Origin: a virus
Reading direction: 5' to 3' (one strand)
IMG/VR virus record: IMGVR_UViG_3300049846_000522
Span: 1-30,687 of that record
Length of the DNA: 30,687 bases
Below, one piece after another: positions 6,763 through 15,381 of this stretch. Position numbers and translations under genes: made by a program. The notes beneath the pieces were generated by a model that was given only the letters and a program-made list of their open reading frames with translations, ran no database searches and had not been told where the DNA came from. Position 1 is the stretch's first letter; each line of letters opens with the position of its first letter.

Positions 6763-8687
6763 AAGACGACAAGATTTTAGAAGAAGCTCTCAAGCGGTTT
6801 GAAAAAGCCGAACAGGCCGAGCAGGAAAACCGCGATCTTGCCGAAGAGGATTTCAAGTTCGCTGCTGGTGAGCAATGGCCTGACGACATCCGTCGGGAAC
6901 GTGAACAGAGCGACCGGCCGTGCTTAACTTTTAACCGCCTGCCTGCATTCATCGCTCAAGTTGTCGGGGATGCGAGGCAGAACAAGCCCGCGATCAAGGT
7001 ATTGCCCTGTGACTCTGGTGCGGACATCGAGACGGCAGAGGTCTACAACGGCCTGATCCGCAACATTGAAAGCCAGTCCCGCGCGACACAGGCTTACATC
7101 ACCGCATTCGAGCATTCCGTAACCGGGGGCATGGGCGCGTTTAGAGTACTTACCAAGTACGCCAGTGACGACAGCTTCGAGCAAGACATCCGCATCGAGC
7201 GGATCACCAACCCTTTCTCTGTTCACTGGGACCCGAACGCCAGGGAATACGACAAGAGCGACGCACAGTGGTGCTTTGTCTCGGAATGGATGACCAAGGA
7301 AGCATTCGAAGCGAAGTATCCGAAGGAAACGCCAAGCGACTGGAAGGAAGAATACCGGGGCAGTTCATGGGCGTTGGATGATCGGGTTCGGGTTGCCGAA
7401 TACTGGTGCAAGAAGCCGGTAACCAAAAAGATCGGGCTTATCGAAGGCCGGGCTATCGAGATCAAGCCGGGGATGGAAGGATTCCCGTTCGAGATGACTC
7501 GCACGGTCGAGAGTTTCAAAGTGGTTCGTTACGTCCTCTCGGGCCACGCGGTCCTCGAAGGTCCGAGCGAGTGGGCAGGGCGGTGGATTCCGATCGTTCC
7601 CGTTTTTGGCCCTGAAGAATGGGTGGATGATCGTATCCGCTATCGCTCGCTGATTCGGTATGCGAAAGACCCGCAGAGGCAGTACAACTACTGGCAGTCG
7701 GTCATCACCGAGAAGGTTGCGCTAGCGCCTAAGTCGCCGTGGCTTGTGACCCCCGCGATGATTGCCGGTCTAGAACGTTTCTGGAACGCTGCCAACAAAG
7801 AGAATCGGGCATACCTTCCGTATAACCCTGATCCTACTGCGGGACGCCCTGAGCGGCAGCAGCCAGCCTTCATCCAAGCCGCAGAACTTCAGCAGTCCGC
7901 GCAGGCTGTTGATGACATGAAGGCCACGATGGGGATGTTCGACGCATCCCTCGGCGCTCAGAGCAATGAGACTTCGGGTAAAGCGATCATCGCCCGGCAG
8001 AGGGAAGGCGATAACGCAACCTATGCGTGGATAGACAACCTCGCCCGTTCTATCCAGCACGCAGGAAGAATTTTGGTTGACCTGATCCCGCGCATTTACG
8101 ACACGGCCCGAATCGTTCGAATCATGGGCGAGGACGAGGCTGCGGAAATGATCCCGATCAACTACGTGCTTCCCACGGGCGAAATCATTAACGACCTGTC
8201 CGTCGGGAAGTATGACGTAGAGATCGTGGTCGGCCCGTCCTACGCCACGAAGCGCATGGAAGCCGCTGAGTCGATGATGGCGTTTGTACAGGCTATCCCG
8301 CAGGCGGGCGCGGTTGCTGGCGATCTTATTGCGAAGTCACTTGATTGGCCGGGGGCAGAGGCAATAGCAGAACGGCTTAAAAAGATGCTGCCGCCTGGGC
8401 TGGCAGAGGACAAGGGAGAGCAACCCGCGCCGCCGCCCCCGCCTGACCCGATTCAGGTGGCAGAGGCGCAGGCAAAGCAGGCTGACGCCGAGAAGAAGCA
8501 GGCCGAAGCGGACGGGGTTCGCCTCGACAACGCGAAGAAGGAACTCGAACTAGCCGCCGTGACTGGCGGGATTCAGGACATGGTTGCCGCTGAAGTGCAG
8601 CGGGTGATTATGGCAATGATGCAGCCTGATCCAATGCAACAGCAGCTACCGCCGCCTGAACCATACGGGCAGCCGATCACCATCTAG
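6750..8687 (+). CDS. Portal protein, P22-like
   Basis: The 645-residue product is the ring through which DNA enters and leaves the capsid. It has the P22-type opening: an acidic helix, then GEQWPDDIRREREQSDRPCL and FNRLPAFIAQVVGD, followed by NPFSVHWDPNA and a central region with DASLGAQSNETSGKAIIARQ. The C-terminal part (about 560-625) is a long Gln/Ala/Lys-rich coiled coil, consistent with the barrel seen in P22 portals. A GGAGG at 6739-6743 is spaced 6 bases from TTG 6750, so I use that start; ATG 6759 (ATGA overlap with the terminase stop) is the alternative. Its TAG stop shares the palindrome CTAG with the stop of the convergent HNH gene. Confidence 0.88.
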   Translation: MDAMKDDKILEEALKRFEKAEQAEQENRDLAEEDFKFAAGEQWPDDIRREREQSDRPCLTFNRLPAFIAQVVGDARQNKPAIKVLPCDSGADIETAEVYNGLIRNIESQSRATQAYITAFEHSVTGGMGAFRVLTKYASDDSFEQDIRIERITNPFSVHWDPNAREYDKSDAQWCFVSEWMTKEAFEAKYPKETPSDWKEEYRGSSWALDDRVRVAEYWCKKPVTKKIGLIEGRAIEIKPGMEGFPFEMTRTVESFKVVRYVLSGHAVLEGPSEWAGRWIPIVPVFGPEEWVDDRIRYRSLIRYAKDPQRQYNYWQSVITEKVALAPKSPWLVTPAMIAGLERFWNAANKENRAYLPYNPDPTAGRPERQQPAFIQAAELQQSAQAVDDMKATMGMFDASLGAQSNETSGKAIIARQREGDNATYAWIDNLARSIQHAGRILVDLIPRIYDTARIVRIMGEDEAAEMIPINYVLPTGEIINDLSVGKYDVEIVVGPSYATKRMEAAESMMAFVQAIPQAGAVAGDLIAKSLDWPGAEAIAERLKKMLPPGLAEDKGEQPAPPPPPDPIQVAEAQAKQADAEKKQAEADGVRLDNAKKELELAAVTGGIQDMVAAEVQRVIMAMMQPDPMQQQLPPPEPYGQPITI

Positions 8688-9193
8688 TCGAGATGTTTCC
8701 ACGTTCGCATGGTGACGATTCGGTGGATCGTCGAATGGGCGACTGGGTATATCTTTGAGATGACATAAGCGGACATTTGCTCGTGTCCGTGAAGCCTGCG
8801 AATAGTTCTAACGTCCGATGCAGAAAGTTTGGCGAGATGTGCTGATTCGCCATTATTTGCTCGTAGAACGTCGGACGCGTGCCGCATGTTTTCCTTCGCC
8901 GTCACGTACTCAAGGTTTTCTGGGCGATTATCTGATTTGTTCCCGTTGATGTGGTTGACGGCCAAATCAGACGGCCCATGAAATGCCGACGCGACTGCTC
9001 GATGGACGTAGGTAAGAGCGCATTTCCCGTTAGACCACAGGCCGACACGCCTGTACCCCGTTTTGCTTGTGGACTCTTTAAGAATTCTTCCGACGACAGC
9101 CCCGGCAACCTTGCCGGTTCGTCGGATATTCCCAGAACTTGAAGCCTCGTAAACGCCTTCGAATCCTGGGATTGGTCGCCAGACTGTTTGCAT
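8684..9193 (-). CDS. HNH homing endonuclease with NUMOD4 domain
   Basis: The 169-residue product starts with WRPIPGFEGVYEASSSGNIRR, the NUMOD4 DNA-binding signature (residues 5-25). An HNH nuclease core follows: VHRAVASAFHG, then VNHINGNKSDNRPENLEYVT. A C-terminal helix-turn-helix ends in RTWKHLD. The ATG at 9193 puts NUMOD4 right at the N-terminus; a TTG at 9223 is possible. The gene is inverted relative to its neighbours and lies between portal and scaffold genes. Its stop overlaps the portal stop within CTAG. Such free-standing homing genes cut homologous phages lacking the insert. I infer that it is a mobile insertion and not part of virion assembly. Confidence 0.85.
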   Translation of the reverse strand: MQTVWRPIPGFEGVYEASSSGNIRRTGKVAGAVVGRILKESTSKTGYRRVGLWSNGKCALTYVHRAVASAFHGPSDLAVNHINGNKSDNRPENLEYVTAKENMRHASDVLRANNGESAHLAKLSASDVRTIRRLHGHEQMSAYVISKIYPVAHSTIHRIVTMRTWKHLD

Positions 9194-9233
9194 CAGGTCA
9201 ATCCATTTATTACCTGCATGCAATTATCCGAAG

Positions 9234-9314
9234 CCCCTTGTTAATTGCAAGGGGATTGGCCGATTACCCCTTTTAACTAAGGGGAAAACGCTACCCGTGG
9301 CGTAACACGGGGTA
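9234..9314. repeat. Three consecutive inverted repeats between HNH and scaffold genes
   Basis: The 138-base divergent gap contains three hairpins in a row. The first is CCCCTTG (9234-9240) / CAAGGGG (9248-9254) with a 7-base loop. The second is CCCCTT (9267-9272) / AAGGGG (9279-9284) with a 6-base loop. The third is TACCCGTG (9292-9299) / CACGGGGTA (9306-9314) with one extra G. None has a strong T-run after it. They could be operators, weak terminators or remnants of a homing site. Confidence 0.5.
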
Positions 9315-9331
9315 AATCCGCGAGAGCGCAA

Positions 9332-10147
9332 ATGACTGATGAAAACCTTTCAGGGGTTGCCCCTGCCGAGGACGCTACCCCTTTGCCTGACGCGCCGGAA
9401 ACGGTGGGTGAGGTAGAGGAACAAGAGCAGTCGGAATCGTCCACCGACGAAGGCGAATCGGAACAGACCAAGAAAATTGGTGGTGTGACGAAACGCATAA
9501 ATGAACTGGTCGCACAACGCGAGGAAGAAAAGCGAAGGGCGCAACGGCTCGAATCGATGCTGGAACAGGTACTGGCTAACCGCCCGCAACCTGAGAAAGC
9601 ACCGGAACCAGTTTTAGCGAAACCGCAAGGCGAGCCGAAACTAGAGGACTTTGCGACCTATGAGGAATTCGTAGACGCAAGGGCCGACTGGCGGGCAGAA
9701 CAGCGAATCCAGCAGTGGGAACAGAGGCAGCGGGATGCTGAAGCCGAGAGGCAGAAGGCAACCCAGGCGCAGACGTTCCAGGCGAAGGTGCAAGAGTACC
9801 GAAGCCAGACGCCGGATTTCGATGCGGTCGCACTGAACCCTTCACTGCCTGTAACCGACGCGATGGCAGAAATCATTAACGGGTCCGAGAACGGCCCGGA
9901 ACTTCTCTACCAGCTCGGTAAAAACCCGGCAGAAGCCGCACGCATAGCAGCACTTCCCCCGCTGATGGCGGCAGTTGAACTGGGAAAGTTCGCAGTGAAA
10001 GCGAGCCTACCCCAACCAAAGAAACTGTCCTCCGCACCACCGCCAGTCGAGCCGCTTACGGGCGGGGCAGGCACTCTGAACGTCGATCCCGACAAGATGA
10101 GCGCCGACGACTGGATGAAGTGGAGGCAATCAACACTGAAAAGGTAA
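9332..10147 (+). CDS. Scaffolding protein
   Basis: This 271-residue protein is very acidic at the N-terminus (residues 1-45, full of Glu, Asp and Pro). A long charged coiled coil follows (about 50-150, with REEEKRRAQRLESML and QWEQRQRDAEAERQ), then a Pro-rich region and a C-terminal helical segment ending in DDWMKWRQSTLKR. A basic helical C-terminus that contacts the coat protein is the hallmark of P22-type scaffolds. It lies directly between the portal region and the coat gene, where scaffold is expected. The ribosome binding site is modest (GAGAG before ATG). No protease motif is seen. Confidence 0.75.
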   Translation: MTDENLSGVAPAEDATPLPDAPETVGEVEEQEQSESSTDEGESEQTKKIGGVTKRINELVAQREEEKRRAQRLESMLEQVLANRPQPEKAPEPVLAKPQGEPKLEDFATYEEFVDARADWRAEQRIQQWEQRQRDAEAERQKATQAQTFQAKVQEYRSQTPDFDAVALNPSLPVTDAMAEIINGSENGPELLYQLGKNPAEAARIAALPPLMAAVELGKFAVKASLPQPKKLSSAPPPVEPLTGGAGTLNVDPDKMSADDWMKWRQSTLKR

Positions 10148-10150
10148 ACC

Positions 10151-11422
10151 ATGGCTAACACTATCCTGACGCCTACCGCGATCACGCGGGAAGCAGCACG
10201 GGTTCTGCACGGCAAACTGTCGTTTGTCGGCACCGTGAATAGGCAGTACGACAACCGCTTTGCCGTCAGCGGCGCGAAGATCGGAACCACCCTCAACATC
10301 CGCATGCCCCCGAAGTACACCGTGCGAACTGGTGCGAGCTTCAGCGGGCAGGATCACGTTGAACGCTCGACCCCGCTGACTGTGAGTTCGCAGGCCGGTA
10401 TTGACCTGTCGTTCACGACTTCGGAACTGACCATGTCGCTGGACGAATTCAGCTACGTGGTTCTCGAACCCGCCATGAGCCAGCTCGCGGCGCACATCGA
10501 GAACGCGTGTCTGAGCGCGGCGTACAAACTGGTAGCGAACTACAACGGAACGACCACGACCTCGGGTCAGATCACGTTCAAGCAGTTCGACAACCAGGGT
10601 TCGCTGCTCACTGAACAGCTTGCGCCGATGTCGAACCGGGTGGCTCTGCTCTCGCCGACCAGCCGGAACGAGTTTAACGACGCGACAAAGGGTCTGTTCC
10701 AGGCGTCGCAAAACATCTCGCAGCAGTACCGCGAAGGTATGCTGGGCCGCACCTCGGGCTTTGATGTTTATGAGTCCACGTTCCTTCCGACCCACACCAC
10801 CGGCACGCTGGCGGGCACCCCGCTGACGACCGGCGCGGCTCTCGGAACTTCGACTACTTCGAACGCGTGGGTGTCCTCGACCGACCTTAGCGTGGACGGC
10901 GCGACTGCTGGCACGACTCTGAAGGCTGGCGACATCATCACGCTGGGCACGACCTCGACTGGTGTTCTGGACGTACACCCGGAAAGCAAGACGAGCCTCG
11001 GGCGTCTGAAGCGTTTCGTTGTCCAAAGCGACGTGACGCTGACGACCTCGACCAGCACGTACACGGTAACCGTCAAGCCGGGCCTGATCTGGGGTTCGGG
11101 TAACGCGTACCGCAACGCACTGCTGACCGGCACGACCACGACCGACAACATGACGGTCACTCTGATTGGTAACGTCGGCACGACCTATGGCCAGAATATG
11201 GCATACCATCGTGATGCATTCGTGTTCGCCACGGCGGACCTGATCGACGTGTCCAACCTGGGTTCTTGGGGTGCTCGTGAGGTGATCGACGGCATTTCGT
11301 GCCGCCTCGCTCGCCAGTACGACGCATCGACTGACGCGGTATACAACCGTTTCGACGTGTTGTACGGCTTCGGCGGTCTGTACCCGGAACTGGCTGTCCG
11401 TAACTGGTACACGCTGTCGTAA
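10151..11422 (+). CDS. Major capsid (coat) protein, P22 gp5-like
   Basis: The 423-residue product begins ANTILTPTAITREAARVLHG, then FVGTVNRQYDNRF, the N-terminal arm seen in the P22 coat family (HK97 fold). A later segment, RTGASFSGQDHVERS, and a Ser/Thr/Gly-rich insertion (about residues 220-300) fit an I-domain-like region. The C-terminus, YDASTDAVYNRFDVLYGFGGLYPEL, is also typical of the family. The length is near that of P22 coat (430). The start has AAGG shortly upstream. Codon use is strongly skewed to favoured GC-ending codons compared with neighbours, as expected of the most abundant virion protein. Confidence 0.88.
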   Translation: MANTILTPTAITREAARVLHGKLSFVGTVNRQYDNRFAVSGAKIGTTLNIRMPPKYTVRTGASFSGQDHVERSTPLTVSSQAGIDLSFTTSELTMSLDEFSYVVLEPAMSQLAAHIENACLSAAYKLVANYNGTTTTSGQITFKQFDNQGSLLTEQLAPMSNRVALLSPTSRNEFNDATKGLFQASQNISQQYREGMLGRTSGFDVYESTFLPTHTTGTLAGTPLTTGAALGTSTTSNAWVSSTDLSVDGATAGTTLKAGDIITLGTTSTGVLDVHPESKTSLGRLKRFVVQSDVTLTTSTSTYTVTVKPGLIWGSGNAYRNALLTGTTTTDNMTVTLIGNVGTTYGQNMAYHRDAFVFATADLIDVSNLGSWGAREVIDGISCRLARQYDASTDAVYNRFDVLYGFGGLYPELAVRNWYTLS

Positions 11423-11432
11423 TGTGAGGTTT

Positions 11433-11481
11433 GCGCTGGGTCGGTGTCCCCTCCACCCTTGGCCGAAAGGTGGCCCAGCGC
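11433..11481 (+). terminator. Structured hairpin after the coat gene
   Basis: GCGCTGGG (11433-11440) pairs perfectly with CCCAGCGC (11474-11481), and CCACC (11453-11457) pairs with GGTGG (11469-11473) inside it. No T-run follows, only TCTTGAGGGGAAATATTA before the next ATG. It may act as a partial, Rho-independent-like brake or as a 3' stabiliser of the coat message, setting a step-down before the downstream genes. Confidence 0.45.
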
Positions 11482-11499
11482 TCTTGAGGGGAAATATTA

Positions 11500-12270
11500 A
11501 TGGATAAGACACGACGCCTTGGAAAGGCGAAACAACCCGAGATACGCGCGTTTGTAGCCACGCCTGCCTACGATGGAAAGGTGGATGTGGATTACGCTGT
11601 TTCGCTGGCCGATTCCTGTATGCACGCGACCATGCTGGGCATAAAGGTAAAGGCCTGCGTTATGGGTAACGGCGCGTTCATCGAGATGGCGAGGAACATT
11701 TTCGCCAAGCAGTTCCTTGATAGCGACTGCACGCACCTGTTTTACATCGACTCGGACCTGAAGTGGGAAAGCCGGGCATTCGTTGGGCTGTTGCAGGCTG
11801 GTCGACCTGTAGCCTGTGGGATTTATCCCAAGCGGCAAAGCCCCGAAGAATACCCGGTCCACTACATTGAGGACGAGAGCAACCCTGGAATCCAGATTTT
11901 TGAGGGCGGTTGGGTTGGATGCGACAAGGTGCCGACCGGCTTCTTGTGCATTGAACGCAGCGTCATCGAGGAAATGGTTAAGCACGTCCAGGTCTTGGAA
12001 CTGAAGGACCACGGCCCGGTGCCGTGGCTGTTCAGTACCGAGATTGTCGAGAACAAGGACGGCACCAAGACCTTCATGGGCGAAGATTTCGCTTGGTCCG
12101 TGAAATACGGCCAGATTTTCAACAAGCCGATCTATGCGTGGCCTGACTTCGACTTTATTCACCATGGTTATCGCGGGAACTGGCACAAGTTCATGCTCGC
12201 TGCGGTAAAGCGGGCAGAGGAAGAAGGTTCCCTGATTAATCTGGTTACGTCGGAGGTGGTGCATGGCTAA
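11500..12270 (+). CDS. Glycosyltransferase-like protein, GT-A fold
   Basis: The 256-residue product shows a GT-A nucleotide-sugar enzyme pattern: an N-terminal FVATPAYDGKVDVDYAVS strand-turn, a helix NGAFIEMARNIFAKQF, then THLFYIDSDLKWES with the metal-binding DSD (84-86). Later GIYPKRQSPEEYP and a GEDFAWSVK acidic segment fit the acceptor side. The family transfers a sugar from a nucleotide donor; donor and acceptor cannot be told here. It lies after the coat gene and overlaps the methyltransferase by 8 bases, starting a three-gene cassette. There is no membrane segment, so it should act in the cytoplasm, either on phage protein or on a precursor. Confidence 0.7.
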   Translation: MDKTRRLGKAKQPEIRAFVATPAYDGKVDVDYAVSLADSCMHATMLGIKVKACVMGNGAFIEMARNIFAKQFLDSDCTHLFYIDSDLKWESRAFVGLLQAGRPVACGIYPKRQSPEEYPVHYIEDESNPGIQIFEGGWVGCDKVPTGFLCIERSVIEEMVKHVQVLELKDHGPVPWLFSTEIVENKDGTKTFMGEDFAWSVKYGQIFNKPIYAWPDFDFIHHGYRGNWHKFMLAAVKRAEEEGSLINLVTSEVVHG

Positions 12271-12823
12271 GGTCATTTCGAATGAAGCAGAGTTCGTGAG
12301 TTCGCCTATCAAGGGTCACGAATTACTGATCGGCTGCGGGAACAACCGCGCAAAGCAGTTGGCGCAGAAGGGCGACAGCAAAGACTGGCATGATGTCGTC
12401 ACTCTGGACATCGATCCGAATTGTAAGCCGGACGTGCAGTGGGACTTGGCACACATTCCGTATCCTTTCGAGGACGAGACGTTTACGGAAATTCACGCCT
12501 ACGAGGTGCTTGAACACGTCGGGCAGCAGGGCGACTGGAAATTCTTCTTCAAGCAGTTCGAAGAATTCCACCGCATCCTGAAGCCGGGCGGCATGATCTT
12601 CGCAACTGTCCCTATGTGGGACACGGAATGGGCATGGGGCGATCCGGGTCACACTCGGGTGTTCACGCCGGGCACCATTTCTTTCCTCAGCCAGTCGCAG
12701 TACGAGCAGGATGTCGGCAAGAGCACAATGACCGATTACCGGCACTTCTATAAGGCTGATTTCGAGATCGAGGGTTGCCAAGAAGTCGGCGGACGGCTCT
12801 GTTTTGTCCTGTCGAAGAAATGA
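12263..12823 (+). CDS. Class I SAM-dependent methyltransferase
   Basis: The 186-residue product has the Rossmann methyltransferase motifs: LLIGCGNNRAK (21-31, SAM-binding loop), VTLDIDPN (46-53, acidic residue for ribose), DLAHIPYPFEDETF (61-74) and YEVLEHV (80-86). The FATVPMWD segment corresponds to the post-motif IV strand. This is the methyltransferase type 11 pattern that works on small molecules, sugars or proteins. ATG is preceded by GGAGG with a 6-base spacer, so it is probably well translated. It overlaps the glycosyltransferase by 8 bases and the radical-SAM gene by 4. Together they imply a shared product. Substrate unknown. Confidence 0.82.
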   Translation: MAKVISNEAEFVSSPIKGHELLIGCGNNRAKQLAQKGDSKDWHDVVTLDIDPNCKPDVQWDLAHIPYPFEDETFTEIHAYEVLEHVGQQGDWKFFFKQFEEFHRILKPGGMIFATVPMWDTEWAWGDPGHTRVFTPGTISFLSQSQYEQDVGKSTMTDYRHFYKADFEIEGCQEVGGRLCFVLSKK

Positions 12824-13635
12824 TCGAACTGCTTCGTGAGTTGTATCTCGACCAGCCCAAAGAGGTATCGCTAGAGACGTTTTCGCGGTGCAACGCCGCG
12901 TGTACGTTCTGCCCTTATCCCACGCTTGACCGGATCGGCACGAAGATGCCGGACGAACTGCTGTGGCGGCTGGTCGATGAGATGTCAGAGTGGACGATCC
13001 CGTTCGCGTTTTGCCCGTTCAAGGTCAACGAGCCTTTGCTAGACAAAAGGCTGATGCCGTTACTTGAGCGGGTGGAATCGCAAACGATAGCGGACATTCG
13101 GCTATTCACCAACGGGCAGGCGCTTACTGAAAAGTGGGTCGAGCAGATCAACCAACTCGACCGGCTAGAAGTGCTGTGGATATCGCTTAACGACCATAGA
13201 CCGGAAGAATACCGGCAGTTGATGGGGTTGGACTTCGAGCGCACTGCGCGAAACCTCGACTTCCTGCATGACTCGGATTTCATCCATCCCGTGACCATCT
13301 CGCGGGTTGGGCACAGCGAGGAATTCCAGCGGTACGTGCATTCCCGTTGGCCTAACTTCGACATCGTGCAGATCAAGAAAGATGGCTGGCTTGGATACAC
13401 CGAGCCAGGGGTGGACGTTGTGCCGAATACGCCCTGCTCGCGGTGGTTTGAGTTGAGCATCATGGCAACCGGAAAAGTTGCGCTGTGCTGCATGGACGGT
13501 GAGGGGAAGTTCCAGATTGGCGACCTGACGACGCAGACGATGCTGGAAGTCTACAACTCGCCGCATTGGCGCGACCGCCGGGAACGGATGATTTCGCGGA
13601 AGGAAGTGTTTCCCTGTTCCACTTGTAGTTATTGA
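12820..13635 (+). CDS. Radical SAM protein with SPASM-like C-terminus
   Basis: The 271-residue product carries the [4Fe-4S] motif CNAACTFC (Cys24, Cys28, Cys31), spaced CX3CX2C, in the context SLETFSRCNAACTFCPYPTL. A NEPLLD segment (70-75) replaces the usual GEPLL. The C-terminus is SPASM-like: Cys206, the CC pair 223-224 (VALCCMDGEG) and Cys266/Cys269 (PCSTC), which probably bind a second iron-sulfur cluster. SPASM proteins modify peptides, proteins or sugars by radical chemistry. I start it at ATG 12820 (ATGA overlap with the methyltransferase); a longer reading would only shadow that gene. The length is short for the family but the core and SPASM cysteines are present. Confidence 0.85.
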   Translation: MIELLRELYLDQPKEVSLETFSRCNAACTFCPYPTLDRIGTKMPDELLWRLVDEMSEWTIPFAFCPFKVNEPLLDKRLMPLLERVESQTIADIRLFTNGQALTEKWVEQINQLDRLEVLWISLNDHRPEEYRQLMGLDFERTARNLDFLHDSDFIHPVTISRVGHSEEFQRYVHSRWPNFDIVQIKKDGWLGYTEPGVDVVPNTPCSRWFELSIMATGKVALCCMDGEGKFQIGDLTTQTMLEVYNSPHWRDRRERMISRKEVFPCSTCSY

Positions 13636-13642
13636 GGAAGTA

Positions 13643-14032
13643 ATGGCCACCGCTAGAGACCTGATAACGATGAGCCTGCGGACGCTGGGGGTCCTGCACT
13701 CTGGCGAAACGGCGAGCGCAGAGGAAGGCAGCGACGGCCTCGACACCCTTAACCAACTCATGAACTCATGGCTTTATGAGGGCATCGACCTCGAGTGGAC
13801 GACGCTGACGAGTCTCAACGATACCATCGACTACCCCGATGACCACATCGGTCCATTCCGCTACAACCTTGCGGTTGCCTTGTCCCCTGACTACGGGATA
13901 CAGGTCACCCCTGCCATTGCTGCTCTGGCCCGAAACGGCTACGACCAACTGCGCCGAGAGTATCTGGACAACCGCGAACTGTCCGTAGACAACGGGCTTC
14001 TTGAACGGCACAACTGGGTCAGGCTGTTCTGA
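13643..14032 (+). CDS. Tail accessory factor, P22 gp4-like head-tail adaptor
   Basis: The 129-residue product resembles P22 gp4: an opening ATARDLITMSLRTLGVLHSG, then LDTLNQLMNSWLYEGIDLEW, and a later RYNLAVALSPDYGIQV. In P22 it binds the portal first and builds the neck that closes the capsid after packaging. It starts 8 bases after the radical-SAM stop with GAGG ahead of ATG, and its stop overlaps the gp10-like gene (TGATG). This gene order is the same as in P22 (gp4 then gp10), which supports the call. Confidence 0.8.
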   Translation: MATARDLITMSLRTLGVLHSGETASAEEGSDGLDTLNQLMNSWLYEGIDLEWTTLTSLNDTIDYPDDHIGPFRYNLAVALSPDYGIQVTPAIAALARNGYDQLRREYLDNRELSVDNGLLERHNWVRLF

Positions 14033-15381
14033 TGGAACTTCAGGTTGCGCTGAATTCCGGCCAAGCCACCCAGATCAACGCCGAGCGGCTGGTTAACATC
14101 TACGCAGAGCAGTCCTCTGGAAAGGCTCGCGTCAGGTTAACCGGCACCCCTGGCCTTACCCTGTTCTCTACCTGTGGCAGTTCCCCTGTCCGTGGCATGG
14201 CGACGATGGACGATGTTCTATACGTCGTCACTAGCAGCCTGTATTCCGTGGATTCTGCCGGGACGGCTACAGAAATCGGGGCTATTTCCGGGACCGGGCT
14301 TGTCCAGATGGCGTCTAACGGCACGCAACTAGTCATCGTTGCGGATGGGACCATTTACGTCTACGACGGGACACTATCCACGGTTACGGACCCCGACGCG
14401 CCTGTTGCCGAGAGCGTGGACTATCTCGACGGTTACCACATCTTCTCGGACGGTTCGGGGTCTTTCTATATCTCTAGCCTATACGACGCTACCACATTCG
14501 ACGCGCTCGACTTCGCATCTGCTGAGAGCAATCCAGATCCAATCCGTAGGGTGTTCGTTGACCACCGGGAACTGATTCTTTTTGGTTCCGAGACAACCGA
14601 GGTGTGGGTCAATACTGGCGGCGTGGACTTCCCTTTCGAACGCCAGCCCGGTGCGATTGGGGAAAAAGGGATAGCAGGGGCCAATGCCTGCGCGAAGCTC
14701 GACAACAGCGTGGTTTGGATCGATCAAAATGGCGTCGTCCGCAGAATGGCATCCGGTTATGCCCCGCAAAGAATATCGACTCACGAAGTCGAGCGCGCGC
14801 TATCGGAATCGACATCTCTCGCGGATGCAGAGGCGTTCGCATATACCCAGGAAGGGCATGAGTTTTTCGTGCTGACCGCGCCGGGTTCCGGTACGTGGGT
14901 ATTCGACGCCGCGACCTCTCTATGGCACGAGCGGCAGTCTTATGGCGATGACCGCTGGCGGGCGCGTTGCTATGCCTTTGCCTACGAAAAGCACCTGGTG
15001 GGCGACTACACGAGCGGCAACGTGTACGAACTGGACTATTCGGTACACGATGAGAACGGCGACATTCTGCTGTCGGAACTGATCTTCCCGCCGATCCACG
15101 CCGAACAGAATCGCTTCAGGATGCACCGCCTTGTTCTGGACATGGAACACGGCGAGACAGAGCCGTATGGCGAGAGTCAGGTGCGTCTCGACCTTTCAGA
15201 CGATTCTCAGGACTGGACTACGCTGGGTTATGGGTCAATGGGGGAAACCGGCCAGCGTTCAACCAGGACCGTCTGGCGGCGTTTGGGGCAGCATCGGAAC
15301 GCGCATCTTAGATTCCGCATAAGCGACCCTGTTCGACGCACCATCTATGCGGCCTACGCCGAGCTCGAGTCTGATGCGTAG
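14032..15381 (+). CDS. Packaged DNA stabilisation protein, P22 gp10-like
   Basis: The 449-residue product begins LQVALNSGQATQINAERLVN and IYAEQSSGKARVRLTGTPGL, the opening of the P22 gp10 family (Phage_stabilise). The rest is a beta-propeller-like series of short strands, with VDHRELILFGSETTEVWVNTG and QPGAIGEKGIAGANACAKLD near the middle as expected. In P22, gp10 hexamers sit under gp4 and carry the tail needle and spike attachment. The length is close to that of P22 gp10 (472). It overlaps the next gene by 8 bases. Confidence 0.85.
   Translation: MELQVALNSGQATQINAERLVNIYAEQSSGKARVRLTGTPGLTLFSTCGSSPVRGMATMDDVLYVVTSSLYSVDSAGTATEIGAISGTGLVQMASNGTQLVIVADGTIYVYDGTLSTVTDPDAPVAESVDYLDGYHIFSDGSGSFYISSLYDATTFDALDFASAESNPDPIRRVFVDHRELILFGSETTEVWVNTGGVDFPFERQPGAIGEKGIAGANACAKLDNSVVWIDQNGVVRRMASGYAPQRISTHEVERALSESTSLADAEAFAYTQEGHEFFVLTAPGSGTWVFDAATSLWHERQSYGDDRWRARCYAFAYEKHLVGDYTSGNVYELDYSVHDENGDILLSELIFPPIHAEQNRFRMHRLVLDMEHGETEPYGESQVRLDLSDDSQDWTTLGYGSMGETGQRSTRTVWRRLGQHRNAHLRFRISDPVRRTIYAAYAELESDA

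Noticed and set aside
10130-11512. A long reverse-strand frame of 460 codons across the coat gene
   Set aside because: It mirrors the strongly biased codons of the coat gene, is Arg-rich with no domain, and conflicts with a clear P22-type coat protein.
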